Assembly (NCBI GenBank): GCA_026415575.1
Contig: JAOAGV010000010.1
Span: forward strand, 16,151 to 70,820
Direction: 5' to 3'
From: Candidatus Sumerlaeia bacterium
GTDB taxonomy: Bacteria > Sumerlaeota > Sumerlaeia > JADFCW01
DNA: 54,670 nt
Positions within the stretch are counted from its first letter, which is position 1. Each line of letters begins with the position of its first letter. This document shows positions 6,491 through 14,288 of the stretch, in pieces. The position numbers were made by a program, and so were the translations under genes. A model generated the notes under the pieces. That model made no database searches, was not told the DNA's origin, and saw only the letters and a program-made list of their open reading frames with translations.

Positions 6491-7294
6491 ATGATTGTTA
6501 TCAAAATCGGCGGGAGCGAGGGGACGGATTTCGCGGCGATTTGCGCCGACGTGGCCGAACGCATCGCCGCCGGCGAGCAATTTGTCCTTGTCCACGGCGG
6601 CTCGAACGAAACCAACCGACTCAGCGAGGCCCTCGGCCATCCGCCGCGGTTCGTCACCTCTGTGTCCGGCCAGGTCAGCCGCTACACCGACCGCAAAACG
6701 CTCGAAATGTTTATCATGGCCGTGGCCGGAAAAGTGAACACCCTTCTGGTCGAGGCCTTGCAGCGAAACGGCGTGAATGCAGTCGGCCTGACGGGACTGG
6801 ACGGCCGGCTGCTCGAGGCCAAACGCAAAGACACGATCAAGATCATCGAGGACGGCAAGACAAAAATCCTCCGCGATGACTACACGGGCAAAATCGAAAG
6901 GGTCAACGTGGCGCTGCTCCAGAGCCTTCTGGCGCAGGGCTATACGCCGGTCGTGGCCCCGCTGGCGATTTCGACCACCCACGATGCGGTGAATGTGGAC
7001 GGCGACCGCGCCGCGGCCATGATTGCCGGTGCACTGGCCGCCGATATGCTGATTGTTTTCTCGAATGTGCCGGGTCTCCTGCGCGACGTCAACGACCCGA
7101 CCTCGCTGATCGCGGAAATCTCGCGCGACCGCCTCGATGAGTTCGCGCAATTTGCCAAAGGCCGCATGAAAAAGAAAATCATGGGAACGGGGGAAGCGCT
7201 GGCCGGCGGCGTCAAAGAAATCCGCCTTGCCGACGGCCGCCTCGCCCATCCCCTCCACAATGCCCTTGAAGGGCATTGCACGGTAATTCGGTAA
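6491..7294 (+). CDS. lysZ: LysZ, LysW-aminoadipate kinase (ArgB family)
   Basis: Phosphorylates the side-chain carboxylate of LysW-bound aminoadipate with ATP, ready for LysY. The 267-residue protein belongs to the amino acid kinase family: KIGGS at residues 5-9 is the phosphate-binding loop, HGGSNE at 35-40 the second glycine loop, and FSNVPGLLRDVND the nucleotide-binding segment. KKKIMGTGEALAGGVKEIRLADG near the C-terminus is a family signature. The alternative is acetylglutamate kinase (ArgB), but the lys neighbours favour LysZ. It starts one base after the toxin gene, probably using the GAGGTG overlapping the toxin stop as ribosome site. Confidence 0.88.
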   Translation: MIVIKIGGSEGTDFAAICADVAERIAAGEQFVLVHGGSNETNRLSEALGHPPRFVTSVSGQVSRYTDRKTLEMFIMAVAGKVNTLLVEALQRNGVNAVGLTGLDGRLLEAKRKDTIKIIEDGKTKILRDDYTGKIERVNVALLQSLLAQGYTPVVAPLAISTTHDAVNVDGDRAAAMIAGALAADMLIVFSNVPGLLRDVNDPTSLIAEISRDRLDEFAQFAKGRMKKKIMGTGEALAGGVKEIRLADGRLAHPLHNALEGHCTVIR

Positions 7295-7351
7295 GGTCGA
7301 ACAGGTCAGACCAGTCCAACAAGTCTGACCCCAAAAACAGGATTTCATCTT

Positions 7352-8203
7352 TTGACCCCAAAACCCAAAATCCTTCTGACCAATGACGACGGTGCCGACG
7401 CTCCCGGCCTCTGGGCATTGTTCAAGGAAATCGCCGCGATTGCCGAGCCCATCATCGTCGCGCCGGTATCCGAGCGGAGCGCTTCCGGCCACGCAATCAC
7501 CGTTCGCCGCCCTATGGCCCTCAGCGAAATCCAACGCGACGGCCGCCGCGTCGGCTTTCGCCTCGACGGCACGCCCGCCGATTGCGTCAAACTTGCCGTG
7601 ACCTATTTGTATCCTAACCAACTGGCCATGGTCATTTCGGGAATCAACTGGGGCGCCAACGTCGGCAATAACGTCATCTACTCCGGCACGGTGGCCGCCG
7701 CCATCGAGGCCGCCATGTTCGGCCTGCCCTCGATGGCCGTTTCGCTGCGCGACGAGGCCGCTCCGCCTGTTCACTTCGAGACCGCCGCGCGTGTAGCCCG
7801 CCGCCTTGCCCTTGATTTGCTCGCGAACCCGCTTCCGCGCGGCACCACCCTCAATGTCAACGTCCCCAACCTGCCGCTGCGCAAAATCGCCGGTTTTCGT
7901 GTCGCCCGGCAGGGCACGGAAATCTACACCGATCACTTCGTCGCCCAGCAGGATCCCGACGGCAAGGTCCACGTCTCCAACCTTGGCGACCAGCGCCTGC
8001 CCACAGCCTCGCGCGACCAGCACTACGACGACCACGCGCTGGCCGACCGCCGGATTTCCCTTACGCCTCTCCATTATAATCTGACCCACCATGCCGCAAT
8101 TGAAACCCTTCAGGAACGACTCGCCCAACTCGATTGGGCCGCCGATGCAGCCGGCAAAACGCGCCGCAAAAGTTCGGCCCCGCGTAACCCCGCCCAGTCA
8201 TAA
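7352..8203 (+). CDS. surE: 5'/3'-nucleotidase SurE
   Basis: Hydrolyses nucleoside monophosphates, and in some species short polyphosphate, in the cytoplasm. The 283-residue protein has the family signatures: NDDG at residues 11-14 (metal binding), SERSASGHAIT, GTPADCVKLA, and SGINWGANVGNNVIYSGTVAAA for the phosphate site. The start is a TTG at 7352, since no ATG lies close to the NDDG motif. The C-terminal 25 residues are Lys- and Arg-rich beyond the usual end. It follows lysZ by 57 bases of GTC-word linker and probably belongs to the same transcript. Confidence 0.92.
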   Translation: MTPKPKILLTNDDGADAPGLWALFKEIAAIAEPIIVAPVSERSASGHAITVRRPMALSEIQRDGRRVGFRLDGTPADCVKLAVTYLYPNQLAMVISGINWGANVGNNVIYSGTVAAAIEAAMFGLPSMAVSLRDEAAPPVHFETAARVARRLALDLLANPLPRGTTLNVNVPNLPLRKIAGFRVARQGTEIYTDHFVAQQDPDGKVHVSNLGDQRLPTASRDQHYDDHALADRRISLTPLHYNLTHHAAIETLQERLAQLDWAADAAGKTRRKSSAPRNPAQS

Positions 8204-8212
8204 AGCGGTTCT

Positions 8213-8258
8213 GTCCCACTGTCCATTACGTCCGTCCTGTCCACGTTGTCCATCCCGC
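8213..8258. repeat. GTC-word linker with 9-nt period (clearest example)
   Basis: Between surE and coaD the words GTCCCACT, GTCCATTAC, GTCCGTCCT, GTCCACGTT and GTCCATCCC follow each other, each starting with GTCC at a 9-base step (one step is eight). Similar linkers lie at 7295-7330, 10424-10440, 11697-11723 and 14236-14272, and minus-strand traces lie near 28715-28737. The element is not coding and not a simple hairpin. Confidence 0.7.
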
Positions 8259-8352
8259 CATCCACCTTCCCGCTTGACACCCGGCCCCAACGGCTCAACC
8301 ATCAATCGGTTCTGTGCGCGATTCCATTCCGCCCTGTCTGGGAAAGAACCTC

Positions 8353-8853
8353 ATGCCGCCCAAAATCAAAATTGCCATTTATCCGGGAACGTTCGACCCG
8401 ATTACCAACGGCCACGCCGACCTGATCCATCGCAGTTCGCACATGTTCGACCGTGTAATTGTGGCCGTGACCGAAAACCCGGCCAAAAAGGTTACGTTCC
8501 CCATCGAGGATCGTCTGGCAATGATCCGCGAAACGATCGCCGACTGGCCGACCGTGTCGGTTGAGGCCTTCGACGGCCTGACGGTCGAATTTGCGCGAAG
8601 CGTCGGCGCGCGTTACATCGTGCGCGGCTTGCGCGCAGTCGGCGACTTCGACTACGAATTGCAGATGGGCATGATGAACCGGCAGCTGGCCCCCGAAGTC
8701 GAGACGGTGTTTCTGGTTCCGGCCGCCGAGTATATTTTCGTCAGTTCCACTCTGGTCAAGGACGTCATCCGGCTGGGCGGAAGCGTGTCGAACTTCGTGC
8801 CGCCGCCGGTCGAAAAACGCCTGCTCGAGCGGCTCGCCCCGCCGATGAAGTGA
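8353..8853 (+). CDS. coaD: Phosphopantetheine adenylyltransferase
   Basis: Transfers AMP from ATP to 4'-phosphopantetheine to give dephospho-CoA, the penultimate step of coenzyme A synthesis. The 166-residue protein matches the family length. YPGTFDPITNGH at residues 10-21 is the nucleotidyltransferase HxGH-type motif. A RGLRAVGDFDYELQM segment and FVSSTLVKDV near residue 130 follow; the last has Lys where the common ISSTxxR form has Arg. The ATG at 8353 follows GGAAAGA at 8341. It sits between surE and the DUF1841 gene with no sign of its own promoter. Confidence 0.93.
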   Translation: MPPKIKIAIYPGTFDPITNGHADLIHRSSHMFDRVIVAVTENPAKKVTFPIEDRLAMIRETIADWPTVSVEAFDGLTVEFARSVGARYIVRGLRAVGDFDYELQMGMMNRQLAPEVETVFLVPAAEYIFVSSTLVKDVIRLGGSVSNFVPPPVEKRLLERLAPPMK

Positions 8854-8950
8854 AACGCCCGACCGTTGGCGGATTGTCCATTTCAGAACGGAGAAATCAA
8901 CAAACTGCCATACGGTCGAAAGTATGGCGCCATAGCAAAGGAGCACGAGC

Positions 8951-9382
8951 ATGGACGAGGACATCCACTATAAAGAAATCGCGCTGCTCAACCGCGCCTA
9001 TATGGCCGAGGTCTGGCGCAAACTCAACGACAACGAGGACATGACCGTTGAGGAAGACCTTCTGGCCGAGCAGATGCAGGCCCACCCCGAATACGCCTAT
9101 GCGTGGGAAGACGAGGAGATGCTGGAGCATGCATTCGATCCCGAGCGCGAGGAGAATCCCTTTCTCCATATCTCGCTCCATGTGACGCTCGAACGCCAAA
9201 TCCTGTCCAACAATCCGCCCTATGTGCGGGCCGCGGTCGAACGTCTCGAAGCCCGCGGCGAAGATCCCCACGACGTGCGCCACGCTCTCCTGCGTGTTCT
9301 GGTGGGGGAAATCTGGCAGATTCTGTCGGGCAGGGGCCCCTTCAACGAAAAACGCTACCGCAAGGAGATTGAAAAACTGTAA
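8951..9382 (+). CDS. DUF1841 family protein
   Basis: A 143-residue acidic protein without signal peptide or membrane segment. The core [17 protein letters not shown] followed by a helix ending in [16 protein letters not shown] is the mark of the DUF1841 family, whose function is not known. A highly acidic N-terminal half (many Glu and Asp around residues 25-60) precedes it. The stop overlaps the pta start as TAATG, so the two are likely coupled in translation. The start at 8951 follows AAAGGAGCACGAGC, a good ribosome site. Confidence 0.8.
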   Translation: MDEDIHYKEIALLNRAYMAEVWRKLNDNEDMTVEEDLLAEQMQAHPEYAYAWEDEEMLEHAFDPEREENPFLHISLHVTLERQILSNNPPYVRAAVERLEARGEDPHDVRHALLRVLVGEIWQILSGRGPFNEKRYRKEIEKL

Positions 9383-10422
9383 TGGGAATGCATCTGGTTC
9401 TCAGCCGTCTTTACGACCGCGTGCGCGGAAGCGGAAAAACCATTGTCCTGCCCGAAGGCACGGACGCGCGGGTCCAGCGGGCCGCCGTCCGCGCCGTTGA
9501 ACTCCAAGTCTGCCGCCCAGTTTTGCTCGGCGAGCCGGCCGCCGTGCGCGAAGCCGCCACCCGCGAGCAGATCAATCTTGGCGCGATTGAAATCGTGGAC
9601 CCCAAAACAGCGCCCGAATTCCCGGCCTACTGCCAGCGGTTTATCGAGTTGCGCGCGGCACGCGGCAAAACCGTCCGCCCCAAATCTGCCGAAACCATGA
9701 TGAGCGATCCGCTCTTTTATGCCGCCATGATGGTGCGCGAGGGGGCGGCCGACGGCGCGGTCGGCGGCGCCGTCAACACCACCGCCAACGTTGTGCGTGC
9801 CGCTCTCTACATCATCGGGCTGCGCGAGGGCGTCAACACCATCACCAGCCTGTTTCTCATGCTGTTTGCCGACCGCACGATCGGCCACGAGGGTGCGTTG
9901 ATTTATGCCGACGGAGGCGTGGTGCCCGACCCGACCGCCGAGCAGCTGGCCGAAATCGCCTTGCTCGCCGCCGCCGAGACGCGCCTGCTCCTCAACATCG
10001 AACCCCGCGTCGCCATGCTGTCGTTCTCGACCCGAGGCAGCGCCTCGCATCCCACCATTGACAAAGTCAAGCAGGCCACGGCCTTTGTGCGCCAGCGCGA
10101 TCCCAAGCTGTGCGTGGACGGCGAGTTGCAGGTGGACGCCGCGCTCGTGCCTCACGTGGCCGCGCGCAAATGCCCCGACAGCGTTCTCGGCGGGCGCGCC
10201 AACGTCCTGATCTTCCCCGACCTTAGCGTCGGCAATATCGTCTATAAGGCCACCGAGCGGTTGGCCCGTGCCGAGGCCTACGGCCCCATCCTGCTCGGCT
10301 TGAACCATCCAATGAACGACCTGTCGCGCGGTTGCAAATGGGAGGATATCCTTGCCAGCATGATTATTGCGATTGTTCAAGGGCAAGCGAGGCGCCGAAC
10401 CAGCCTATCGCCCATCGAATAG
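9382..10422 (+). CDS. pta: Phosphate acetyltransferase
   Basis: Interconverts acetyl-CoA and acetyl phosphate. The 346-residue protein is a short, single-domain Pta of the PTA_PTB family without the N-terminal regulatory domains of E. coli Pta. Visible marks are [16 protein letters not shown] at the N-terminus, a [15 protein letters not shown] segment, [12 protein letters not shown], and [13 protein letters not shown] with [17 protein letters not shown] near the end. Phosphate butyryltransferase is the main alternative, but the GELQVDAA block favours acetyl. The start is either the ATG at 9382, overlapping the previous stop, or the ATG at 9388. No acetate kinase gene is next to it. Confidence 0.9.
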   Translation: MGMHLVLSRLYDRVRGSGKTIVLPEGTDARVQRAAVRAVELQVCRPVLLGEPAAVREAATREQINLGAIEIVDPKTAPEFPAYCQRFIELRAARGKTVRPKSAETMMSDPLFYAAMMVREGAADGAVGGAVNTTANVVRAALYIIGLREGVNTITSLFLMLFADRTIGHEGALIYADGGVVPDPTAEQLAEIALLAAAETRLLLNIEPRVAMLSFSTRGSASHPTIDKVKQATAFVRQRDPKLCVDGELQVDAALVPHVAARKCPDSVLGGRANVLIFPDLSVGNIVYKATERLARAEAYGPILLGLNHPMNDLSRGCKWEDILASMIIAIVQGQARRRTSLSPIE

Positions 10423-10464
10423 GACCGACCTGTCCGACTCAACTGCTTTTTGGGAGAGACTCCA

Positions 10465-11673
10465 ATGAAATTCCCCCAACCCCAAAACAAACTTCGCCGC
10501 CGCGCATTTCTGGCGGGAGCGGCGGCGGCAACAACCTTTACGATTGTCAAGCCGTCGCTGGTACGCGGCAGCGCGGCCAACTCGGCCATCGCACTCGGCA
10601 TGATCGGCTGCGGCGGGCGCGGCAACTGGATCGCCAAACTCTTTCCCGCCAACGCCAATTATCGCTGGGTCGCCTGCGCCGACTATTTTCAGGACCGCGT
10701 GGATGCCTTCGGCAGCAAGAACGACATACCCGCCGACCGCCGCTACACGACGCTTTCGTGCCACAAGAAATTGCTCGAAAGCCCGCTGGACGCCGTCGTC
10801 ATCGAGTCGCCGCCGTATTTCCATCCCCAACATGCCGCCGCAGCCGTCGAGGCCGGCAAGCACGTCTTCATCGCCAAACCGATTGCCATTGACGCGCCCG
10901 GCTGTCTGAGCATCGCCGAGTCGGGCAAGAAGGCGACAGCGAAGAATCTGGTCTTCCTTGTGGATTTTCAGACACGCGCCAATGATCTCTATCGCGAGGC
11001 GGCGCGGCGCGTTCATGCCGGCGACATAGGCCGCATTGTTTGCGCCGAATCACACTATCCGTGGGCCGGCGGTGCTGGCGGAATGGACGGAAAAACTCCC
11101 GAAGAGCGGATGCGCTACTGGCACACCCTCCTCGAATTCTGCGGCGATGTTATCGTCGAGCAGGACATCCACGCACTCGACGTTGCCACGTGGTTCCTCA
11201 ACGCCGATCCGGTGCGCGCGCTCGGAACCGGCGGTCGCACGCTGCGCAAGGTCGGCAATACATGGGACCACTTCTCGATTATTTACTGGTTCCCCAACAA
11301 CGTGCTCCTGACGCACAGTTCGATCAAGATGATCCCCGGCTGCAAAGACGAGATTCGCTGCCGCGTGTTCGGCAGCGACGGCATGGTCGGCAGCGACTAC
11401 TACACCGAAGTGTGGATTCGCGGCAAGAAACCCTACGAGGGCGGCTCGGTCGGAAACCTCTACACCACCGGTGCAGAAAACAACATTGTCGAGTTCCACC
11501 GCTGTATCACCAAGGGTGACTACACCAACCCGACCGTTGCACCGTCGGTGCGCTCGAACCTGACTGCTGTGCTGGGCCGCACAGCTGCATATTCCGGCAA
11601 AATGGTGTCATGGGAGGAGATGTTGAAGGCCGGCGAAAAACTGGAGCCGGATTTGAAGGGACTGAAGCAATAA
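10465..11673 (+). CDS. Gfo/Idh/MocA family oxidoreductase with Tat-type signal
   Basis: A 402-residue NAD(P)-dependent oxidoreductase of the family that includes glucose-fructose oxidoreductase and inositol dehydrogenase. The N-terminus RRRAFLAGAAAA is a twin-arginine signal, so it is probably exported folded with its cofactor. A Rossmann motif GMIGCGGRGNW follows, then EAGKHVFIAKP, with Lys-Pro of the family EKP motif kept and Glu replaced by Ala. Such exported members are plentiful in planctomycete-like genomes and their substrates are mostly unknown. The ATG at 10465 has GGGAGAG upstream. It is preceded and followed by GTC-word linkers. Confidence 0.85.
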   Translation: MKFPQPQNKLRRRAFLAGAAAATTFTIVKPSLVRGSAANSAIALGMIGCGGRGNWIAKLFPANANYRWVACADYFQDRVDAFGSKNDIPADRRYTTLSCHKKLLESPLDAVVIESPPYFHPQHAAAAVEAGKHVFIAKPIAIDAPGCLSIAESGKKATAKNLVFLVDFQTRANDLYREAARRVHAGDIGRIVCAESHYPWAGGAGGMDGKTPEERMRYWHTLLEFCGDVIVEQDIHALDVATWFLNADPVRALGTGGRTLRKVGNTWDHFSIIYWFPNNVLLTHSSIKMIPGCKDEIRCRVFGSDGMVGSDYYTEVWIRGKKPYEGGSVGNLYTTGAENNIVEFHRCITKGDYTNPTVAPSVRSNLTAVLGRTAAYSGKMVSWEEMLKAGEKLEPDLKGLKQ

Positions 11674-11751
11674 AGAAATTCGCCGCGCCCGCCGCGTCCG
11701 ACTCGTCCGACCCGTCAAACAAAGCAAAAGGCGCAACTGCCACGTGCCTTA

Positions 11752-12540
11752 TTACTTCTTCTTTGTCCGTCCCATGATGAAGTCCACTTCATCCTGCTTG
11801 CGGACGGAGAAATCGGTTTTGGCAAACTTTTCGCTTTGCGGCAGCGCCACAAAAACGTTGGGCGAAAGGTCGGCTGCAGCCCGGATATTTTTCGCACGAA
11901 ATTCAACCAGATGTCCCCCGCCGCGCTGGTCCGACGCCAGAAAGTGCAAATGCCAGCCCGGCGCGCCCAGACTGTCGAAATATGTCGGCAGGCGAAATCC
12001 CACCAACACACCTTCAACGTCTTTAAACTCAAAAACGATCTGACGCCGGATGACTTCGATCAAGCGCGGATACGGCTCGCTCTGAGGCGGGACGCTGCGC
12101 GCCTTGAGATAGGAAAACGTCCCTTCGATCCGAAACGCATAGGGCAAGTTTGGATTGGAACAGATTTGATCGAGGCGGGCCTTCATCTGGTCATAGTCCA
12201 TCTCCTCGGTGAACGAAGCCGTCACATCGGCCTCAAACGGCGTAACGAGTGCGTAGGGCGTGCACACCGAGTCGGGCACGCGGACCACCGTACCGTCGCC
12301 CTTGGCCAGATAGCAAACGCCATCGAGCACAATTAATTCGCCGTCGAGACCGTTCACCGTGCCCAAACCAATGTTGCCGTGGCGGCGCAGCTCGCCGCAC
12401 GTTACCTCGCCGTCGAACAGACCTTCGATCAGCGAGTGAACCGTCGCGACACAGTAAATCGTATCGCGCTGGGCAGGGTGATGGGCGCAACCGGCCAGCA
12501 CCGCCGCTATCAGACCCAGCCCAACCACGCATCGCCTCAT
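11752..12540 (-). CDS. budA: Acetolactate decarboxylase, predicted lipoprotein
   Basis: Converts acetolactate to acetoin. After a 17-residue signal with lipobox LAGC, the 262-residue protein shows the family pattern: SLIEGLFDGEVTCGELRRHGNIGLGT, then GFRLPTYFDSLGAPGWHLHFL and GGGHL, where the two His of HLH and the His of GGHL are the zinc ligands. Family enzymes are usually cytoplasmic, but the Brevibacillus enzyme is secreted. A lipid-anchored periplasmic form is uncommon, and its source of acetolactate is unclear. The ATG at 12540 has a strong AGGAGGT ribosome site; an in-frame upstream Met is rejected. The gene is convergent with the oxidoreductase. Confidence 0.85.
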   Translation of the reverse strand: MRRCVVGLGLIAAVLAGCAHHPAQRDTIYCVATVHSLIEGLFDGEVTCGELRRHGNIGLGTVNGLDGELIVLDGVCYLAKGDGTVVRVPDSVCTPYALVTPFEADVTASFTEEMDYDQMKARLDQICSNPNLPYAFRIEGTFSYLKARSVPPQSEPYPRLIEVIRRQIVFEFKDVEGVLVGFRLPTYFDSLGAPGWHLHFLASDQRGGGHLVEFRAKNIRAAADLSPNVFVALPQSEKFAKTDFSVRKQDEVDFIMGRTKKK

Positions 12541-12952
12541 GGCAAACCTCCTTTTGCCCGTTGATTTTTTGTGGGGCATTTGAATTTCCCTCCCCGGATA
12601 CTGGGAAGGCCATTGCGGTAGCCGCAGCCGGTTTCACTTCTTCCAGAATTCCTTGTAACCATGTCAAGCAGCAAACACTTTTGGAGTGCGTGCAGCCATG
12701 CTGCCGCCTTGTTTTTCTTGTCTCGCCGCTTCATGCCCGCCCCTTAATTCTAAACCGGAAATCAAAAAATCAAAATCCTGTTGCACCGCCGCAACCGCCT
12801 CTGTAACCTTTCGCCGTCGGTGTGGAAAACCGCAGATCAACAGCTTCATGAAACATGGGACCGGAGATCGAAAGGGTGACGCTCCCTTCGCTAAGTGGAA
12901 GACGTTTCTGTTTGTATTCCCTCAAACATTTTGCCACGAAAGGAGAACCGCA
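12541..12952. other. Divergent intergenic region, no gene seen
   Basis: 412 bases separate the divergent starts of the acetolactate decarboxylase and DUF2961 genes and must hold promoters for both. A perfect TTGACA can be read on the minus strand (12667-12662), but no good -10 box follows at the right distance. No RNA fold, tRNA or credible small ORF was recognised. Confidence 0.5.
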
Positions 12953-14131
12953 ATGGCAACACCCCGATGGCAAACCGCCGCAGTCCTGATGGTCGCGCTC
13001 GCCGCGAGTCTGTGCAGTCCGTTGTGGGCACAAAAAGGCAAGACTGCCGAACCCCAGTTCAACGGCTTGGGCATGAATATGGGCAATCTTTCTCTTCTGT
13101 CCAACGCGCAGACGCGCTCGATCAGCCCTGAAAATTTTACCGGTGAAAAAGGCAAGGGCGGCATGGCAACCAAGGGCACCAATGAGGCTGCCGCACGCGA
13201 CCTCGGGCAAGGATGGAAAATCTCTCCGGCCGTGGACATCAAGCCCGGCGAAACCTTTACCCTCGCCGACATCAAAGGCTCGGGCGCCATTCAACAGATT
13301 TGGATGACGCCAACCGGCGACTGGCGCAAGAGCATCATCCGCTTCTATTGGGATGACCAGAAACAGCCGTCGGTTGAATGCCCCGTCGGCGATTTCTTCT
13401 GCATGGGCTGGGGCAAATACGCCCAGCTGTCCTCGCTGGCCGTCTGCGTCAATCCCGGCAGCGCGTTCAACTGCTATTGGGAAATGCCCTTCCGCAAACG
13501 CTGCCGGATCACCATGACCAACATCGCCGACACGCAGATGCGACTTTACTATCAGATCAACTACACGCTGACCGATGTGCCGGAAAACGCTGCCTACTTC
13601 CATGCCCAATTCCGCCGCGTCAATCCGCTCCCCTACAAGCAGGTCTATACGATTCTCGACGGCGTAAAGGGCCGCGGACACTATGTGGGTACTTATCTGG
13701 CATGGGGTGTTCACAACAACGGCTGGTGGGGCGAGGGCGAGATTAAGTTCTATATGGACGGCGACAAGGAGTTCCCCACCATCTGCGGCACCGGCACCGA
13801 GGACTACATCTGCGGCTCCTATAATTTCGAGAATCGCGACACCAAACAGTATCAGGAGTTCACAACGCCCTATTCCGGGCTGCATCAGGTTATCCGCGGC
13901 GACGGTCTCTATCAAGTCTGCCAGCGCTTCGGCATGTATCGCTGGCACATTCCCGATCCCATCCGGTTCGAGAAGGACCTGCGCGTGACCATTCAGGCAC
14001 TCGGCTGGCGCAAGGACCGCCGCTATCTGCCGCTGCAGGACGATATCGCCTCGGTGGCCTTCTGGTATCAGACGCTCCCGACCGCGCCGTTCCCCCCGCT
14101 GCCGGATAAAGACGCTCTGGAAGTGAACTGA
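12953..14131 (+). CDS. DUF2961 protein, glycoside hydrolase family 172-like
   Basis: A 392-residue secreted protein with a signal peptide ending near AQKG (residue 25). The mature part carries the DUF2961 signatures: GSGAIQQIWMTPTGDWRKS, WDDQKQPSVECPVGDFF, and the block GTGTEDYICGSYNF near residue 280. DUF2961 proteins are now classed as GH172, with members acting on difructose dianhydride and arabinofuranosides, so a furanoside substrate is a reasonable guess and no more. The ATG at 12953 follows AAAGGAGAACCGC. The neighbours (Tat oxidoreductase, later GH10 and GH2-like genes) suggest carbohydrate breakdown outside the cytoplasm. Confidence 0.85.
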   Translation: MATPRWQTAAVLMVALAASLCSPLWAQKGKTAEPQFNGLGMNMGNLSLLSNAQTRSISPENFTGEKGKGGMATKGTNEAAARDLGQGWKISPAVDIKPGETFTLADIKGSGAIQQIWMTPTGDWRKSIIRFYWDDQKQPSVECPVGDFFCMGWGKYAQLSSLAVCVNPGSAFNCYWEMPFRKRCRITMTNIADTQMRLYYQINYTLTDVPENAAYFHAQFRRVNPLPYKQVYTILDGVKGRGHYVGTYLAWGVHNNGWWGEGEIKFYMDGDKEFPTICGTGTEDYICGSYNFENRDTKQYQEFTTPYSGLHQVIRGDGLYQVCQRFGMYRWHIPDPIRFEKDLRVTIQALGWRKDRRYLPLQDDIASVAFWYQTLPTAPFPPLPDKDALEVN

Positions 14132-14288
14132 AAACGGCCTCCGGCCGAAAGGAAAGAGGCCAGAGGCAGGAAGTTGGAAGCAGGAATAAGATGATCCGTT
14201 TTTGACCCCGACGCGCCATGGCGAAAGGACGCAGTCCAAGTCGTCTGCTCTGTCCATGCCGTCCAGATACTCCCCAAAGGAGCCTCTC

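Noticed and set aside
6446..8128. 560-codon antisense frame opposite lysZ and surE
   Set aside because: Both sense genes are certain family members; the antisense frame is a product of high G+C third positions and shows no domain.
14134..14146. CGGCC-TCC-GGCCG hairpin after the DUF2961 gene as a terminator
   Set aside because: The stem is only five base pairs and no T-run follows.
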